Source of the DNA: Sordaria brevicollis
Taxonomy: Eukaryota > Ascomycota > Sordariomycetes > Sordariales > Sordariaceae
DNA length: 64,000 nucleotides
NCBI GenBank assembly: GCA_033439795.1
Contig: JAUTDP010000009.1
Span: forward strand, 2,976,001 to 3,040,000
Direction of reading: 5' to 3'
Shown here piece by piece: positions 1 to 13,301 of the stretch (its first letter is position 1; the number at the start of each line of letters is the position of its first letter). The translations under genes and the position numbers were made by a program. Below the pieces are notes generated by a model that worked only from the letters and a program-made list of their open reading frames with translations, was not told where the DNA came from and searched no databases.

Positions 1-341
1 AGTTCAAGCAAGCAAGCAAGCAAGTTGAGGTCCCGACTTGAATTGATCAAGTCAAGTCGTTGTCCAGACTTGACTTGAGGAAACTTGACTATCCTAGGGT
101 TAGGGTTATAGCTGGTAAAATACCCTTAAAAATTAACCCACCCGATGCTTCAAATGTTGACCCACCCGATACCTCAAATGCTAAGCCAAATACCCTACTA
201 TAAATGCTAATAAATTTTTTCTTGGCAAGTTTGGTCAAGTCGGCAATTCAAGTCAAGTTCAAGCAAGTCTGGGTGTTGACTTGACCCACTCAATCAAGTT
301 CAAGCAAGTCGAAGTCCCGACTTGACTTGTTTCTGGCGCTG
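1..341. mobile_element. Right part of a hAT-like MITE, truncated by the window edge
   Basis: The segment ends at 341 with ACTTGACTTGTTTCTGGCGCTG, the same terminus found on the complete elements at 34439-34796 and 46169-52550. The interior is full of CAAGT/ACTTG repeats and contains a roughly 24-bp tandem repeat (ACCCACCCGAT..TCAAATG) near 137-184, but it does not match the other two copies, so this is a related subfamily. A telomere-like TAGGGTTAGGGTTA lies near 96-109. The left end is outside the window, so the expected 8-bp target duplication cannot be checked; the right flank would be GTTGAACG at 342-349. Confidence 0.6.
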
Positions 342-584
342 GTTGAACGAGGTCTCGGGAGCTGGCGGCGGCGACAGGGATGACGAGAGGGCAACCACGG
401 CATGGAACGTATCAGATCAACGGTTCATGAACAAGACATGGTAGAAAAGATCGGATCGTTGGCTTGGTCATGGAGAAGTAATCGGCTACATCCAAATTGG
501 GGGGTATTCGGGTTGACGTGGTGGGAGTTGACGGAGGGAAAACAAGCATTGATGGGAAGTGGAAGACAGTGATGTCGTGTAGAA
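342..584. other. Intergenic, no supported gene
   Basis: Only short, mutually overlapping ORFs without signal peptides or recognisable motifs are present. Base composition is normal and not RIP-like. Confidence 0.5.
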
Positions 585-683
585 TGGAGCCGACATGTGC
601 GATAAGAGGAGTTAATAACTCTTATCGAACCAATCAAATAACGTATTCGCTTATCGATAGCAGGTACCAAGCTTATCACTTAC
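585..683. promoter_or_regulatory. GATA/CCAAT composite module, copy 1
   Basis: The stretch TGGAGCCGAC..GTGCGATAAG is followed by several GATA-type motifs (GATAAG 601-606, CTTATC 621-626, CTTATCGATAG 650-660, CTTATC 672-677) and a CCAATCAAAT box at 630-639. The same order of elements recurs at 14418-14515. HGATAR motifs are bound by fungal GATA factors and CCAAT by the HAP complex. A regulatory role here is inferred from motif density and from conservation between the two copies. Confidence 0.4.
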
Positions 684-986
684 AAGTATATACATAACCC
701 CTCCTTTACCCGGGGTCTCGACATGGTTCCTTCTCTCTCTCGTTATTTTTCATGTTGAAGGTGCCTAGAAAGATCTTGAATAACCTGTGGACATCGAGTG
801 TCGATGTCGAAACACCAAGCGGTCGGAGTGGCGGATGGGCACGGACTCCCTCGGACCCGGCCACCCGGGCTTTATCGCACCTTCCGCCCGCACGCCGGTG
901 CCCGCACCTTCCACCTATTCTTCATCCCAACTCTCAATCCCTTCGGGGTACTTAAGTCAGGTCTTTGAGTCCTTCTCCCGTGGTGG

Positions 987-1081
987 GACTCGTTGGTGTA
1001 ATTGGTAACATACCTGGCGAGACTTAGATGCTCGTCTGCATGCGTGCGCAGGAAGACAACGGTTCGAGTCCGTTACGGGGC
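987..1081 (+). tRNA. tRNA-like pol III gene or tRNA pseudogene, unit 1
   Basis: An A-box-like TGGTGTAATTGG and a perfect B box GGTTCGAGTCC are present. The T arm pairs AACGG/CCGTT, and the acceptor GACTCGT/ACGGGGC pairs at 6 of 7 positions including one wobble. The 5' half resembles glutamine tRNAs. The anticodon region is abnormal: CCTG..CAGG encloses an extra hairpin GCGAG/CTCGT, and no standard 7-base loop with U33 fits at the usual place. GTACTTAAG about 35 bp upstream and a T8 run at 1104-1111 fit a pol III unit. The decoding identity is not assignable. Confidence 0.5.
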
Positions 1082-1372
1082 ACATCACGTCCTCTTTTAT
1101 TTGTTTTTTTTCTGCAACCCTTTTTGTTCGGTTTCTGTTTCCTCTCAGCTTTTTGTTTTAGAACTTCGGGATATTTACTTGTCTGGTCTTCTCTCTTCTC
1201 GAAATTTCGCCATCGACAGCCACTCTTCGGTCATCACACTTGCATTTCCCTCAGATGCTAGCTCTTGGTTCATTCAGTCTCGACTAATCGTCCTAGAATC
1301 GTTCTCTATCTAAGCTATTGTAATATGAGCGTCTGCTATAACTGTTTCTATCCGTGGTGCCCTTGCCCTCTT

Positions 1373-2498
1373 TTAACCCTGCTGTTCACGAGCAGGAGCC
1401 TCCAGAATCACAGGCACGTCTTGCTGATTCTTTGCCGTCGCAGTCTCGGAATGCAACTCAGACACCGCTCCAGTGGGTTCAGGTCGTCCATACCCCTCCC
1501 AACCAGTCATGATGTTCGGCATTATGGTATCGGGCAGCGCCGATTGCGGTTGGTTTTGGTATTGCGGCGGGTTCGGACCAGGGTAGTAGGGCGAGTACTG
1601 GATAGTTGGTGATTGTTGATGTAAGGTGTTGGGGCCTGGAGGTGGGGAGTAGCCTACGAAGCCGGGCCCTGGTACGTGTTCCGGTTGAGTCATGAGCCCA
1701 TTGCTGGTTCCCTCGTTGTTCGCGTTTGCATTCTTTTCTTCGCTCATTGCCCTGTTCTTTTTGTTTCGCCGAAGACACCAGCAAAACAAGGCGCCCAGCA
1801 CAATTAAGACAGCGATGCCTCCGCTGATAGGGCCTGCGATCCACGCCTTGGATTGTGGGGAACTGGAAAGTATTATAACGGTCGGTGGTATATCTGAGGG
1901 CTCCGTGAAGGACTCTGTGGACGTGGAAGCAGGTAGTTGAGAGGTACTGGTAGCCAGGCTAGTTGAAACCTCGGTGGTGGACGCATCAATCGCACGGTAT
2001 AACGTGTCTTCCTGGAAGTCAGGATTAGCGCATCCTATGCTCAACCAGTACTGAGAAGCCAGTGGGAATCTGTCCAAGATTGTCATTGTGGCGCAGTTTG
2101 AAGAGTCTGATGGGCTGCGAAGATGAAACAAAGGTGTTAGCTTTGAATTGGCAAATGTGAAGGTTACATATAAACCGTGGCCGTCACCCAAAGTTGAAGT
2201 GAGGATACCAGGGTACAGTTGTATCTGACCTGAGATACCCTGTGTTGTCCACACAGTCCGTCATAATCGGACAGTCAAACAAATCTTCACAACATTGGGC
2301 GAATAAATCCCTCCAGATACTGAAGAAACTACCAGAAGAGCACGTTGAGGAAGTAGCTTGTTGGAACAGGTCAGTACGATACGAAATGAAGTTCGCTTCC
2401 CGCAGCACTTACTTTGTTGGTATTCGTCAACGTAAATTCCCACAAAATCTGAGGGAAAAAAAGTCGTCTGGGCAGCAACCAAACTGATCATTGCTAAA
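1373..2498 (-). pseudogene. Single-pass membrane protein gene, 5' end cut off by transposon
   Basis: This is the main part of a minus-strand gene whose first 22 codons lie at 13409-13474, across a 10.9-kb insertion. Exon 1 (remnant) ends at 2413; intron 2412-2357 (GTAAGT donor, CTGAC branch, rare AAG acceptor); exon 2 2356-2188; intron 2187-2115 (GTGACG donor, GCTAAC branch, CAG); exon 3 2114-1373. With one copy of the target TA the parts sum to 355 codons, an exact multiple of three. The product has a Cys-rich ectodomain (CCEDLFDC, MTDCVDN), a Ser/Thr-rich stalk, one membrane span (GGIAVLIVLGALFCW) followed by RRNKK, and a Pro/Gln/Tyr-rich cytoplasmic tail. This is the layout of fungal plasma-membrane sensors; no named domain was recognised. 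The copy now lacks its start and most of its signal peptide. Confidence 0.7.
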
Positions 2499-2500
2499 TA
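2499..2500. repeat. TA target-site duplication, left copy
   Basis: The TA immediately precedes the left inverted repeat and is matched by TA at 13407-13408. TA duplication is typical of Tc1/mariner-type insertion. Confidence 0.6.
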
Positions 2501-2605
2501 CCCGTGGGTGTGAGGTTGGCTTATGTAATCTGTATGGCCAAGCAACACCCACTCTCTTACAAAGAGTGGGCATAAAAATTCTAGGACAGCAATAAATCTG
2601 GGACA
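2501..2605 (+). repeat. Left terminal inverted repeat
   Basis: It begins CCCGTGGGTGTGAGG and contains an internal hairpin (CCCACTCTCT..AGAGTGGG). It matches the reverse complement of 13302-13406 over its full length with only a few transition differences, all compatible with RIP. Confidence 0.85.
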
Positions 2606-5308
2606 ATACCTAAATATCACACCATATTTTTTTATTAGTAAACCGCCATACAAATAGCCATAATATAATATCCATAGACCAATTCTCTCTACAATAATAC
2701 CCCTATCCGCACCCTAATTCGTATTTAATACTTTTATTAACATCGTAACGTCTCCCTTTAATATTTAAGTATAACCGACGAATAGGGGGAGCTTATTACC
2801 GCCTATACCGTTCGGTAGCTTTAAAATGCCCAATCCTAATACTATATACAATATTGGGTAACCCGTCTATAAATAATACAAATTCTAATAAAAAAGACTA
2901 GAAGAAGGATAAAGAGCCGAATATTTAAAATGTAGCGAAGAAGTTCTATTATTTTAAGAATACGGTTAACCGTTATTTCAAATCCTTTAAAGAACGTAAA
3001 ATTCTTCTTTAAATTATTAATAATAAAAAGAGACCAATTACGCTCAATTATAATAAAGATAAAGTATTCGAAGTATATATATATTAATTAATCGAATTTA
3101 AAGCCTTAGCGGGTAAGGATTTACTCGAAGAAATTACTAATTTTATATAATTACGTCGTATATTTTTAACGCTACTAATTAATTAATACTAATTTCGACT
3201 TTAGAAAATTAATTATTTATAATTTAACCTTATTAAAATAAAGCCTATTAATATAAAATAGTTATTAATTAAATAATAAATCGCAAATATAACGTTATAT
3301 TTTAAAAAATTCGAAATTATTGTATCGAATTGTAATATTATTGTATTAATAATATAGAACGCGAATAAATATAATTATCGTATTATAATAATAGCGGAGA
3401 ATTTGGAAATATTAATAATTAAGCGTAAATATAAAATTAAGGCAAATTAATACCGTTAGTAAAGATTAAATATAATATTAGAATAGTAATTTACCATTAA
3501 TTTATTATAATAAAAATAAATAGAAATATTCGACTTCGCGAATTGTAAATCTATTACCTTCGTTAATAGTAGTAATAGTATTAATAATTACCTACCCCTC
3601 TTCGCTATTTTTTTTTTAAAATTTTAAACGCGGATTAGTAGCGGTCGGACTACGATTATAATATATCCTTCTTTATTAATTTATATAAGGGTAAAGCTAT
3701 TATTAAAAAGTTTTTTATAAACTAACGGTAAAAGTTTACGAAATTTAGGAATTATTATAAAGACTTTTTAAATTATAGCGGTATTTATTCGAAAACGGCT
3801 TTAATTTTATTTAAATTTATTTTAATACCTCCCGGTATTATAATAAAGTTAAAATATTTTATACGTTTCGTATAAAATTCGTATTTATTAATATCGATAT
3901 TAAGGCTTACCTTAATAAAACGTTCAAAAAATAGCTAATAGAAGATATAATAAATAATAACCTCGAAAGAAACGTATATTTTACGCAAAATAATACTATA
4001 TTTAGTAATAACGAAATGATAATAGAATAAATCCAATATTTTAATAAATATTCTTAGAAATATTATATCGAAATTTAAAAACGCAAATAAGTAAATAAGG
4101 GGGATAAAACTTTTAAGAGGTAATTTAATATTTTTAAAATAGAATTTACTATAGATAATATCGATGAAAAAGAGGAAAAAGAATAAGATTTCGAAATAGA
4201 AGAGTTTATTAATATAAACGTTACTATAATCCTTACCTATATTTATAATATTAATTAACCTTATAATAACGATTTTCGAGGAAAAAAATGCAATAGCACC
4301 CTTACTAATAAAAAGATTTATCGGTTATTAATTATAGATTCCTTTTTTAAATACTATTTATACGAATTATATAAATATTATCTACGTTTTAATATCGAAT
4401 TCGTTTTTATACCCTTATACTCTTCCTACTTTCTTTAACCTATAAATATTAGTATATTCCAATAATTAAAAGCTATTTATTAAAAAGTATTAAAGGATTA
4501 TATCCGACGTAATTAGTTAAATCTCTCCTATTAAAATTATACCTATACTTTATAAATAAGGTCTAATTTAGTTCGATCGCTATTAATTTAATTAATTAAT
4601 TAATAATTTATATAATAATAATAAAATACGTAGGATATTGTATTTATTACGCGCAATATAATAAAAGGATTCGAAAATATTAGTATATAGCTATTCAACC
4701 CCGCTAAAATTATAAAAAGATTCGAAAATAAGACTAAAAAGGATAACCCTATATTCTACCTAAAAATACTATTGGATCTAAACTATTAATCAATTACTAA
4801 AAAGAATTTAACGCTAATAAAATAATATTTAGAGAATTATACTATTAATAAAAATATTATTAAAATTATAAATATTATTGAAGTAGCCGTTAACGAAGGT
4901 TTACTTACTAAAGAGCATCTCGATAAGTACGTATTGGATAAGGCATTACGATTCGAAGTTTTTAATACCAAAAAAAAATGCAAATATACTATAAAACCTA
5001 ACGGCGAATATATTAATAATATATTTATTAAAAAGATTTATTATATAAAGGACCTTCGAAAAGAGGAAGAGAAGAAGAAAGAAAGGGAGAAATAATTAAA
5101 GGTAATTAACGAATTATAAAAAAAGGAATTTCAAAAGGTCAAAAATAAATAGTAAATTTGGAAGAAATTATTAGAAAATAGGGTAAAAGGATTAAAGGGT
5201 AAATAGCGCCAACCTACCTTCGAAAAGTATTTTTAAAAAATAAATAATAGTAAGGATTTATACTATAACGTTAACGACCCAATATACCTATTATAAATTC
5301 ATAATAGC
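2606..5308. mobile_element. RIP-degraded interior of the TIR element, left part
   Basis: The stretch is extremely A+T-rich, rich in TpA, and has no ORF of useful length. Lysine/glutamate-rich coding remnants can be glimpsed around 5040-5180, but no domain could be named. No functional gene is seen. Confidence 0.6.
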
Positions 5309-5562
5309 TGTCACGGCGCTAGCGGATAGGGTCCCTATCTAGCGGACCGGTTATCGCTTAGGCGGTTACCCTAATAGAGGTCGACCGCACTAGTGTACGT
5401 GACTACGTGTTACCTTCGCGGGTCGCCCGCGCCCAGGTATAAACCTTAGCGCGGGGCGCGCCCTTTACTCGTTTTCTTCTTTTCTTTTTTATTTTATAAT
5501 TCTATAATAAATTTAAATTTAACGTATTAAGCTTATCTCTCGTAACTACGTCGTTCGTAATA
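5309..5562 (+). repeat. 5' long terminal repeat, 254 bp
   Basis: It starts TGTCACGGCGCTAGC and is the same length as the 3' LTR. Its GC-rich core (CGCGGGTCGCCCGCGCCC, GCGCGGGGCGCGCCC) has largely escaped mutation because it holds few CpA/TpG sites. Differences from the 3' copy are transitions only. Confidence 0.9.
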
Positions 5563-8500
5563 ATTACAAAATTATCCTTAATATATTAGGGAAGTATTTA
5601 AATATCCTAAACCTATTTACCGATTGAAGTAATTATAATATATATCCTTATAATTAATTACGATAGCGTATACCCTTAACGAAAAAACTACCGCGGCTAA
5701 GACCGTTAAGCTATTTATTATTGAAAGCGTTTAAATAAATGAAGTTTAAAGGAAGAATATATCCGATAAGTTCGCGGTCGAATAAATTAAATTCGATATT
5801 ATAGATGTACTTATTATTTTTAATACAATTATTTAGTAAAACGATATTTTTAAACGTCGTTCGTTTAGCGATATTATAATCGGTATTTTTAAAGAGAAAT
5901 AGGATACTTAATTATATAATATTAATAAATTTAATTTAAAGGATTGCAATATCCCGGAGGATATAAATAAAATTATTGCGTTTTTTAATTAAGAAATTAT
6001 TAATAAGCTCGCCGACGTTCGTTATATATTTAATATAAAGGATTTATTCGGCTTCCTATATATAAAGATTAACGCAATTGCGAAATATTAGGCCTAATAT
6101 AATAAAGGATATTTAGCCTTTACTTTTAAAATTTTAATAGCTACGGGCTAAAATTATTAGGAATAAAATAATAATAATATTTTATTAATAGATTTCGATA
6201 TTTTTAAATTTATTATCGAGGATTTTAAGGGCGTACGTACTATTTTTAAAGAAATTAAATTACGAATTATCTTAACGGAAACTATCCTTTCTTAATAATA
6301 AGGATATTAAATTATTATTATTAATTTGAATATTAATTTAGGATAAATATACAAATACGTTACTAATTTATTAAAGTATTAAAAAGGCGCTAAAATAGAT
6401 AACGAGCGCTTCTGTAAAGATTTACGCAAAGAGTAAAATAAAAATATATTTTTAATACGTTAATTATTAGAGGTTTGCGGAAGTAAGGATTTTAACTTCG
6501 AACCGGATAATTACGAAGCTTTATATTATAAGAACGTTGCGCTACGCGAAAAGAATTGCGAATTTTAAGTTTAATTTATTAAATTATATTAAATTATTAA
6601 TTATTTTAATGAAAGTATTTAAAATAATACTCTATTTAACGACGGTCGAAATAACGATTTATTTAATAACGAAGGAGTTTAAAATAATACCCCGTTAGAC
6701 GACGGTTATATTAATAGATAGGGTATTCCGTATAAATAAAAAGATAATTCTTCGATTAAAGGTTATCCTTTTTATTTTCGCTTCTTTATTAAATAGAACG
6801 AAACCCGCTGTAAATTAATTGAAAAAAAAAAGGAATTCGTTAAAGTTAAAAATAATTTAATAATTATAAAAGTTTAAATTAAAGAATTAGGAAGTGTAAT
6901 AACTACTTAGGACGGTAATATAACCGATTTATACATTATAGTCACTACCCTAATTAAAGAGAATATCGATTTTTGTAAGGAGAATATTAATTTCTATAAA
7001 AAAAAGGTCGCCTTTTTAATTCCCGAGAATTTTAAACGCTACAACCGCGTTAATTATAATAATAATAGCGATAATAAAGGCCGTTGTAAAGAGACGTTTA
7101 TTACCGATTTTTTTATTATTAATTATAAACGCCTATTAATTAAAAAGAAGGATTTACCCTACTTTTATAATAAAAAGGATAAAGATATTATTACCTTTAA
7201 CGTTTAATACCGCTGTATTTTTAATAAATTTAAATTAAACGCCGATTATTTTTCTAATAACGAAGTTAAAAAGATATATATCGAGAATTGTACCGTTAGT
7301 AAAATTATTTAAAATTTTAAACCCTACTTCGCTAATAGCCTTTATAGTATTAAAACTTTTAACGAATTATTTACCTATTTACGTACCGAATATTACGATT
7401 ATAATCGAAAGGAAAAGGCTATTTACGAATTTAACGATTTAAAATTCGAAATAAATAATAATTTCTAAAAATTCCGTAATAAATTCGTATATTTAGCCGG
7501 GGAATATAGTCGTCCTCTTAATTTATAGAAATAAGAGTTTAATTAAAAACTTCTAAGTATTATTTAAAATGCTTTCTTTTAGGGATATAGATAAAAGGAC
7601 GTTATTTTTAATTAATATATTTTAATAATTAAGAAGGTGGTCGAAATTAATTAACGTATTTTTTATAATAATAAAATTAAAAAGGATAATAAAAATAAAG
7701 ATAAGAATATTTCCTTTTCTTCTACGAATTTATCTAATAAGGTTAGGGGTTTTACCGATTTTAATAAGAATTTTAATAATATTATTAATAATAATATTAA
7801 TATTAATAACGGTAATCGAGGTAATTCCCGTCGCGCCTCTAATATAATTCGTAAGGAAGCCTATAAATTATTCGAGGAAAATAAGTATTTCGTATATAAG
7901 GAAATTAAATATCGTTTTTATAATTATTTTAACCGCCGTAGTAAAAACCTTAACCGTATTAATAAATTCGTTGATTATTATAGCCGTAAAAATAAAGAAG
8001 ACGATAAGCTAGCCGATAATAAAGTAGAAAATTAATTACCCTAGGAATATTAAATTCCCTCCTAAGGATTGAATTAATAAATATTTATTTTAGAAAGAAT
8101 TTAAAAGAAATATTATTAAAAAGTATAAAAGTAAATAAAAGTTTCTTAAAGGATTATTTGGGTGGACCCGCGTTGGTTATATCCTATATTATAATAGGTA
8201 ATAATAGAAAAATTTTATTTACGAATAATATATTTATTAATTCGGGAATAAATAGTAATATTTTTATAAATAAGGATTTTGTTAATAATATAATAAAATA
8301 GGGAATAGAGAGGTTATACGGTTTTTAACCTTATATAATAGGAGGGTATACTAGATAATATAGTAAAATAATCGATTAATATTTATGGGGTATTATTAAA
8401 ATATAGGGATAGAAGTTTGAGAAAGAAATAATAATTATTATTAATTCGGGATATAATATTATTTTAAATAAATATTGGTTAGGGAAGTATAAAATTTTAA

Positions 8501-11500
8501 TCGATATTATAAATACGAAATTTATTTTTAATAAAATAATTATTATTTTTTTAGCCTTTAATAAATAGATTATTAAATTCGAAAATTTCGTTAAAATTAC
8601 GATATTATCTCCCTTAGCGAAATACGGTCGACCGATCGAACTTTTTAAAGAATTAAAAGAGCGATTAACTTAATGCGGGGAAAACGAAGATTTAATAAAA
8701 ATAGAACGTTAATTATAGGATTAACGTACCTTATAATAGGAAGAGGAGGATGTAATATTTACGCGACGAGAATATATCGAAATATTTAAAGCCGAACGAA
8801 GAAACGATCTTTATTAAAGCGAGGACGCGTAAGGTTAATACCGGTTAAAAAAAAATGGCGTAAATTAGTATAAATATTATAATAACTTTATAATAGTCGG
8901 TATTAACGCTTTTTTTATATTCGCTAAACGAGAATATATAGGAATAATTAATTTTTATAAATTTAATCGATTTATTAACGATTATAAAAAATAGGCCTTT
9001 ATTAAGGATAAAATAGAATTATACGAACGAATTAAAAAAGAAATCCTTAAATACGCTTATAAATACTTAAATGTATTTAATAAAAAGGAGTCCGATACCC
9101 TACCGAATTATTATATTAGCGATTATAAAATCGATTTAACGGACAGAATAAAATCCGAAGACTTTGGGTATAACTTATTATATAAAATATTAATCGATAA
9201 ATTAAAAGCCTATTATAAATACGTAAATAAGGCGTTAATTAAGGGTTTTATTAAGAGTAATTCTATACTTTAAATTGCGCTTATCCTTTTCGTACCTAAA
9301 GCCAACGGTAAATTAAAGTTTTACGTAGACTATTAGAAATTTAACGCTATTATAAGGAAAAATAAATACCCTCTTCCCTTAATTAATAAAATTATTATTA
9401 GGATTAATTAAACGAAAATTTTTTCGAAGATCGATATTAAATAAGCCTTTTATTAAATCCGTATATACTCCGACGACGAAGAATTTATAATATTCTGAAT
9501 GAAATATAATACGTATAAGTATAAGGTTTTACCTTTTAAATTAATTAACGGATTATTAACGTTCTAATGGTATATTAACGAAATATTAATAAATTATTTC
9601 GACGACTTCTATAATACGTATATCGATAATATCCTTATTTTTTCGAATAATTTAGAAGAATATAAAATTTATATTAAAAAAATATTAATTAAATTAGAAG
9701 TAATAGGATTATAAGTGGATTTAAATAAATGCGAATTTTACGTTGAGAAGACTAAATTCTTAGGGTTTATTATTAGGACCGATAGCGTATCCGTCGACTT
9801 TTAGAAGATTGCGGTTATAAAGGATTAATAAATTCTAATAAATATACAAGGAGTATAATCCTTCTTAGGGTTTTATAACTTCTACCGGCGTTTCGTTAAG
9901 GATTATAGCCGGATCGTTAAACTATTAACGGTAATAACGAAAAAAGGAGAGGCCTTTAATTAAAATAAAGATTGCTAAATTACCTTCGAAGAATTTAAAG
10001 GACGATTATTATTAATACCTATTTTAATATATTTTAAATATAAACGGCCGATATAAATAGAAATAAACGCTTTTAACGGAATAATAGCGGGAATTTTATC
10101 CTAATTAATCGACGACGAATAGCGTCTAATTACTTTCTATTTTAAAATTATATATAAAATAAAATATAATTATTTAATTTACAATAAAGAATTAATAATA
10201 ATCGTTAAGGTTTTATAATATTAGAGGGCCGAATTTATTAATTTGCGGGAACCTTTCTTAATTTTTACGGATAATAAAGCGTTTAAATAATTTAATACTA
10301 AACGATTATTAAATTTACAATAAATAGGCTAAATAAAATTCCTATTTTAATACTATTTTATTATTTTATACCGGCTAAGGAAAGAGAATAGGGCAGCCGA
10401 CACTTTATTAAAGAAAGCGGAAGATTTAAAAAATTAGAAAATTAAGTAAAAAGCCTATTATATTCTTTAAATCTTTAAAAATTTAAAAAATAGCCGTATA
10501 ATATAATTTAACAATATAATTAATAATATTAACGTTATTCTTACGTTAATTTCGTCTTTAGGAACCCTTATAGAAATTAATTTAGAGGTCGCGGAGAGTA
10601 ATCGAAAGGAGCGCTTAGAAAGATACCTTTTAATAAACCGTTTTATATTTAAAAATAAAACTTATTTAGATTTAGAAATTTATTAAAATATAGTTAGAAG
10701 GGGGGAGAATAGGTATCGATTTATTATTAATAAAATTCTTACCCATTTCGATAAATTTATTATACTACCCGGTATTCTAAAAGTTTAAATTATTTACGAA
10801 TTATACGTAAAAATTACTACCGCTTATTTAGGCCGAAATAAAATTAAATATTTAATTTCTATATAATATTAATAATTAAGGATAATTAATAACGTCGACC
10901 GCTTCGTTATTAATTGCGTAATATATTATATTTCGAAGGTTCCCCGTAATAAAATACTTAATAAATTAGAACCTATTTTAATAACCTAGCGTATTTAATA
11001 GAATTTGGTTATAAATTTTAAATTAATATTTAAGGATAAATAAAAATTTAATAATATATTTATAATAGTAAATTAATTAAATAAAATATTATAAATTATC
11101 CTTTACTTTATAATAGTAATAATTAAGGACGCGGCCTATATATATTATAAAAGGTTATATTATATTTATAGATTATTAAGCGAAATTATTTCGGATAGAG
11201 GACCCTAATTTATTTTGGATTTTATAAATAAATTAATTAAAATCCTAAATATTAAATAGAAATTGGCTTCCTTAAATTATAATTAAATGGCGGGGTAAGT
11301 AGAAATTATAAATAAATATTTCGATTAACGCCTCCGTCCCTTCGTTAATTACTTTTAGGATAATTAGTCCGAAATAATCCTAACGATAAATATTATTTAA
11401 ATAGGAATATTATATAATAGTTTAGGAGGGATATAGCCGTACGAAGTATTAAAAGGGTTCCTTATATTTAATACCCTAAATTAGGAAGTATATATTAATT

Positions 11501-12278
11501 TTAACGGTATTAAATTAACGATTAAGGAGAAGTTTAATCGTAAAGATATATAAGGGATAATAGAACGGATTCGAAATTATATAGAGAAAATAAAAGAATA
11601 TATTATTAGGGCTTAAAAATAGATAGTTAAATAAGCGAATAAATATCGGCGCGTCCTAAATTTCAATCCTAGGGATAAAGTATTTATAATTAAACGAAGC
11701 GAATTTATAAATCGACCGAATTATAAATTCGATTTTCCTTTAATTAATTAATATTTTAAAATTAAAGAAAAATATAACTATTTATTTAAATTAAAAATAC
11801 CAAAAGGGTAAAAGGGGACGGATATTTTTTATATAAATCGATTAAGGAAATACTCCAATAATTTATTATTTAATTAAAAATTAGAAAAATTTATAAGAGA
11901 GTACGTTAACAATAATATTAAATAAGAGGTAAAAGAAATTCTAATTTCTCGGATATATTTTAATAAATTCTAATATTAAATAAATTAAAAAGGATATAAT
12001 CCTAACCCGAAATTCTATAACGCGGGTAATTTTAAAAATTTATCTAAATTATTATAAATTTATTACGAAGCGTACCTAAAATATTTAGGCCCGCCGCTAT
12101 ATTTAGAAGAATAATTATAAAAAGCGGAAATAAAAGAATTTAATAAAAATTACCCGGATAATAACGTTCCTTTAAAGAAGGGTATAAAAAGGTTGAAAAG
12201 GATAGTAAATATTAAGAAATAAAGGATTTATTTTATATATAATAATAATTTTAATATTTCGAAAATTCGGGGCGAATC

Positions 12279-12295
12279 TTTTTTGGAGGGGGGGG
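12279..12295 (+). other. Polypurine tract of the LTR retrotransposon
   Basis: TTTTTTGGAGGGGGGGG immediately precedes the 3' LTR, the expected position for the plus-strand primer of reverse transcription. Confidence 0.6.
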
Positions 12296-12298
12296 TAA

Positions 12299-12552
12299 TA
12301 TTACGGCATTGGCGGATAGGGTCCTTATTTAGCGGACCGGTTGTCGCTTAGGCGGTTACTTTAATAGAGGTCAATTATATTAGCGTACGTAACTGCGTAC
12401 TACCTTCGCGGGTCGCCCGCGCCCAAGTATAAACCCTAGCGCGGGGCGCGCCCTTTATTCGTTTTCTTCTTTTCTTCTTTATTTTATGATTTTACAATAG
12501 ATTTAGATTCAACGTATTAAGCTTGTCTCTCGTAACCACGTCGCTCGTGACA
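12299..12552 (+). repeat. 3' long terminal repeat, 254 bp
   Basis: It aligns end to end with 5309-5562 and ends CGCTCGTGACA, the inverse of the TGTCACG start of the 5' copy. It is followed directly by ATAGC. Confidence 0.9.
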
Positions 12553-12557
12553 ATAGC

Positions 12558-13301
12558 CGCTACATATTAACCTTCTTTATTAATATTAGCCTCCCTCCTC
12601 CTACTATTCTTCAATTTATAATTCGCCTACTTTATAATATAATTATTATAAATAATAGAATTAACGTTCCTAATAGAAATATTAAAGTTCTTAATATAAA
12701 TAACGATTATAGGGTAGATTTAACATCGTCGTCGTTATTAGAAAATAAGGATAACGAAAATAGGGAAACCAATTAAAGGAACCAATTAATCCTATTTAAC
12801 GATAGTAATAATAATAGTAATAATAAAGAAAAGGAGGAAGAAACTCGCCCTACCCCCTAAATTCTATTAATTACCAACAAGAAATAAATTATCCCTAATA
12901 GTATTATAAATACTCGTTGTAAGTGTAATAATTTAATTAACTACCTAATAATAATATTATATATAACTAGTAATTTATTAAAGCTAAAGTTACCTACTAA
13001 ATTTATTACTAAATTTATTACCTTCAAAAAAGAAGTAAAAGAAGTAAAGGAGAGGAAGGAGAAGGAGGAGAGGCTAGCCAAATTAAGTACAATAGAACCT
13101 ATAATAATACAATTAAAAGAGTTTTATAAGAATAAGAAGCTAAATACCCAATAGAAATATACTAATAGATTTAGTATATTTACTTTAATTAAATTATTAC
13201 GAGATCTATTAATTTTGGCTTCATTACGTTGTATTGTATTGTTATAAAAACTGGCCATTGTATAGGGTATAGGCAGTTTTGCAGGCAAAAGTAGTATAAA
13301 C
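12558..13301. mobile_element. RIP-degraded interior of the TIR element, right part
   Basis: This is the continuation of the host element beyond the nested retrotransposon. It is A+T-rich with remnants of a charged Lys/Glu-rich coding region around 13020-13140 and no intact ORF. It becomes less mutated toward the right inverted repeat. Confidence 0.6.

Larger units (their letters stand above)
5309..12552 (+). mobile_element. RIPped Ty3/gypsy chromodomain LTR retrotransposon
   Basis: Two 254-bp LTRs (5309-5562, 12299-12552) flank a 6.7-kb interior, and both ends are bordered by ATAGC (5304-5308 and 12553-12557), a perfect 5-bp target duplication. The 3' LTR begins and ends TA..CA after mutation, where TG..CA is kept in the 5' start and the 3' end. 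A purine tract (GGAGGGGGGGG) precedes the 3' LTR. With RIP stops ignored, plus-strand remnants show reverse transcriptase near 9300-9660 (FYVDY, SKIDI, YIDNILIFS), RNase H near 10030-10400, integrase near 10780-11600, and a chromodomain-like stretch at about 11915-12115. The order RT-RNase H-integrase identifies Ty3/gypsy. It is non-autonomous because of pervasive stop codons. Confidence 0.85.

Noticed and set aside
2261..2653. 130-codon ORF reading through the left inverted repeat
   Set aside because: Its C-terminal part is exon 1 of the disrupted gene and its N-terminal part is transposon sequence; the fusion is accidental.
2606..13301. CRISPR-like or centromeric repeat interpretation of the A+T blocks
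   Set aside because: No regular spacers; recognisable LTRs, target duplications and retroelement motifs explain the sequence as RIPped transposons.
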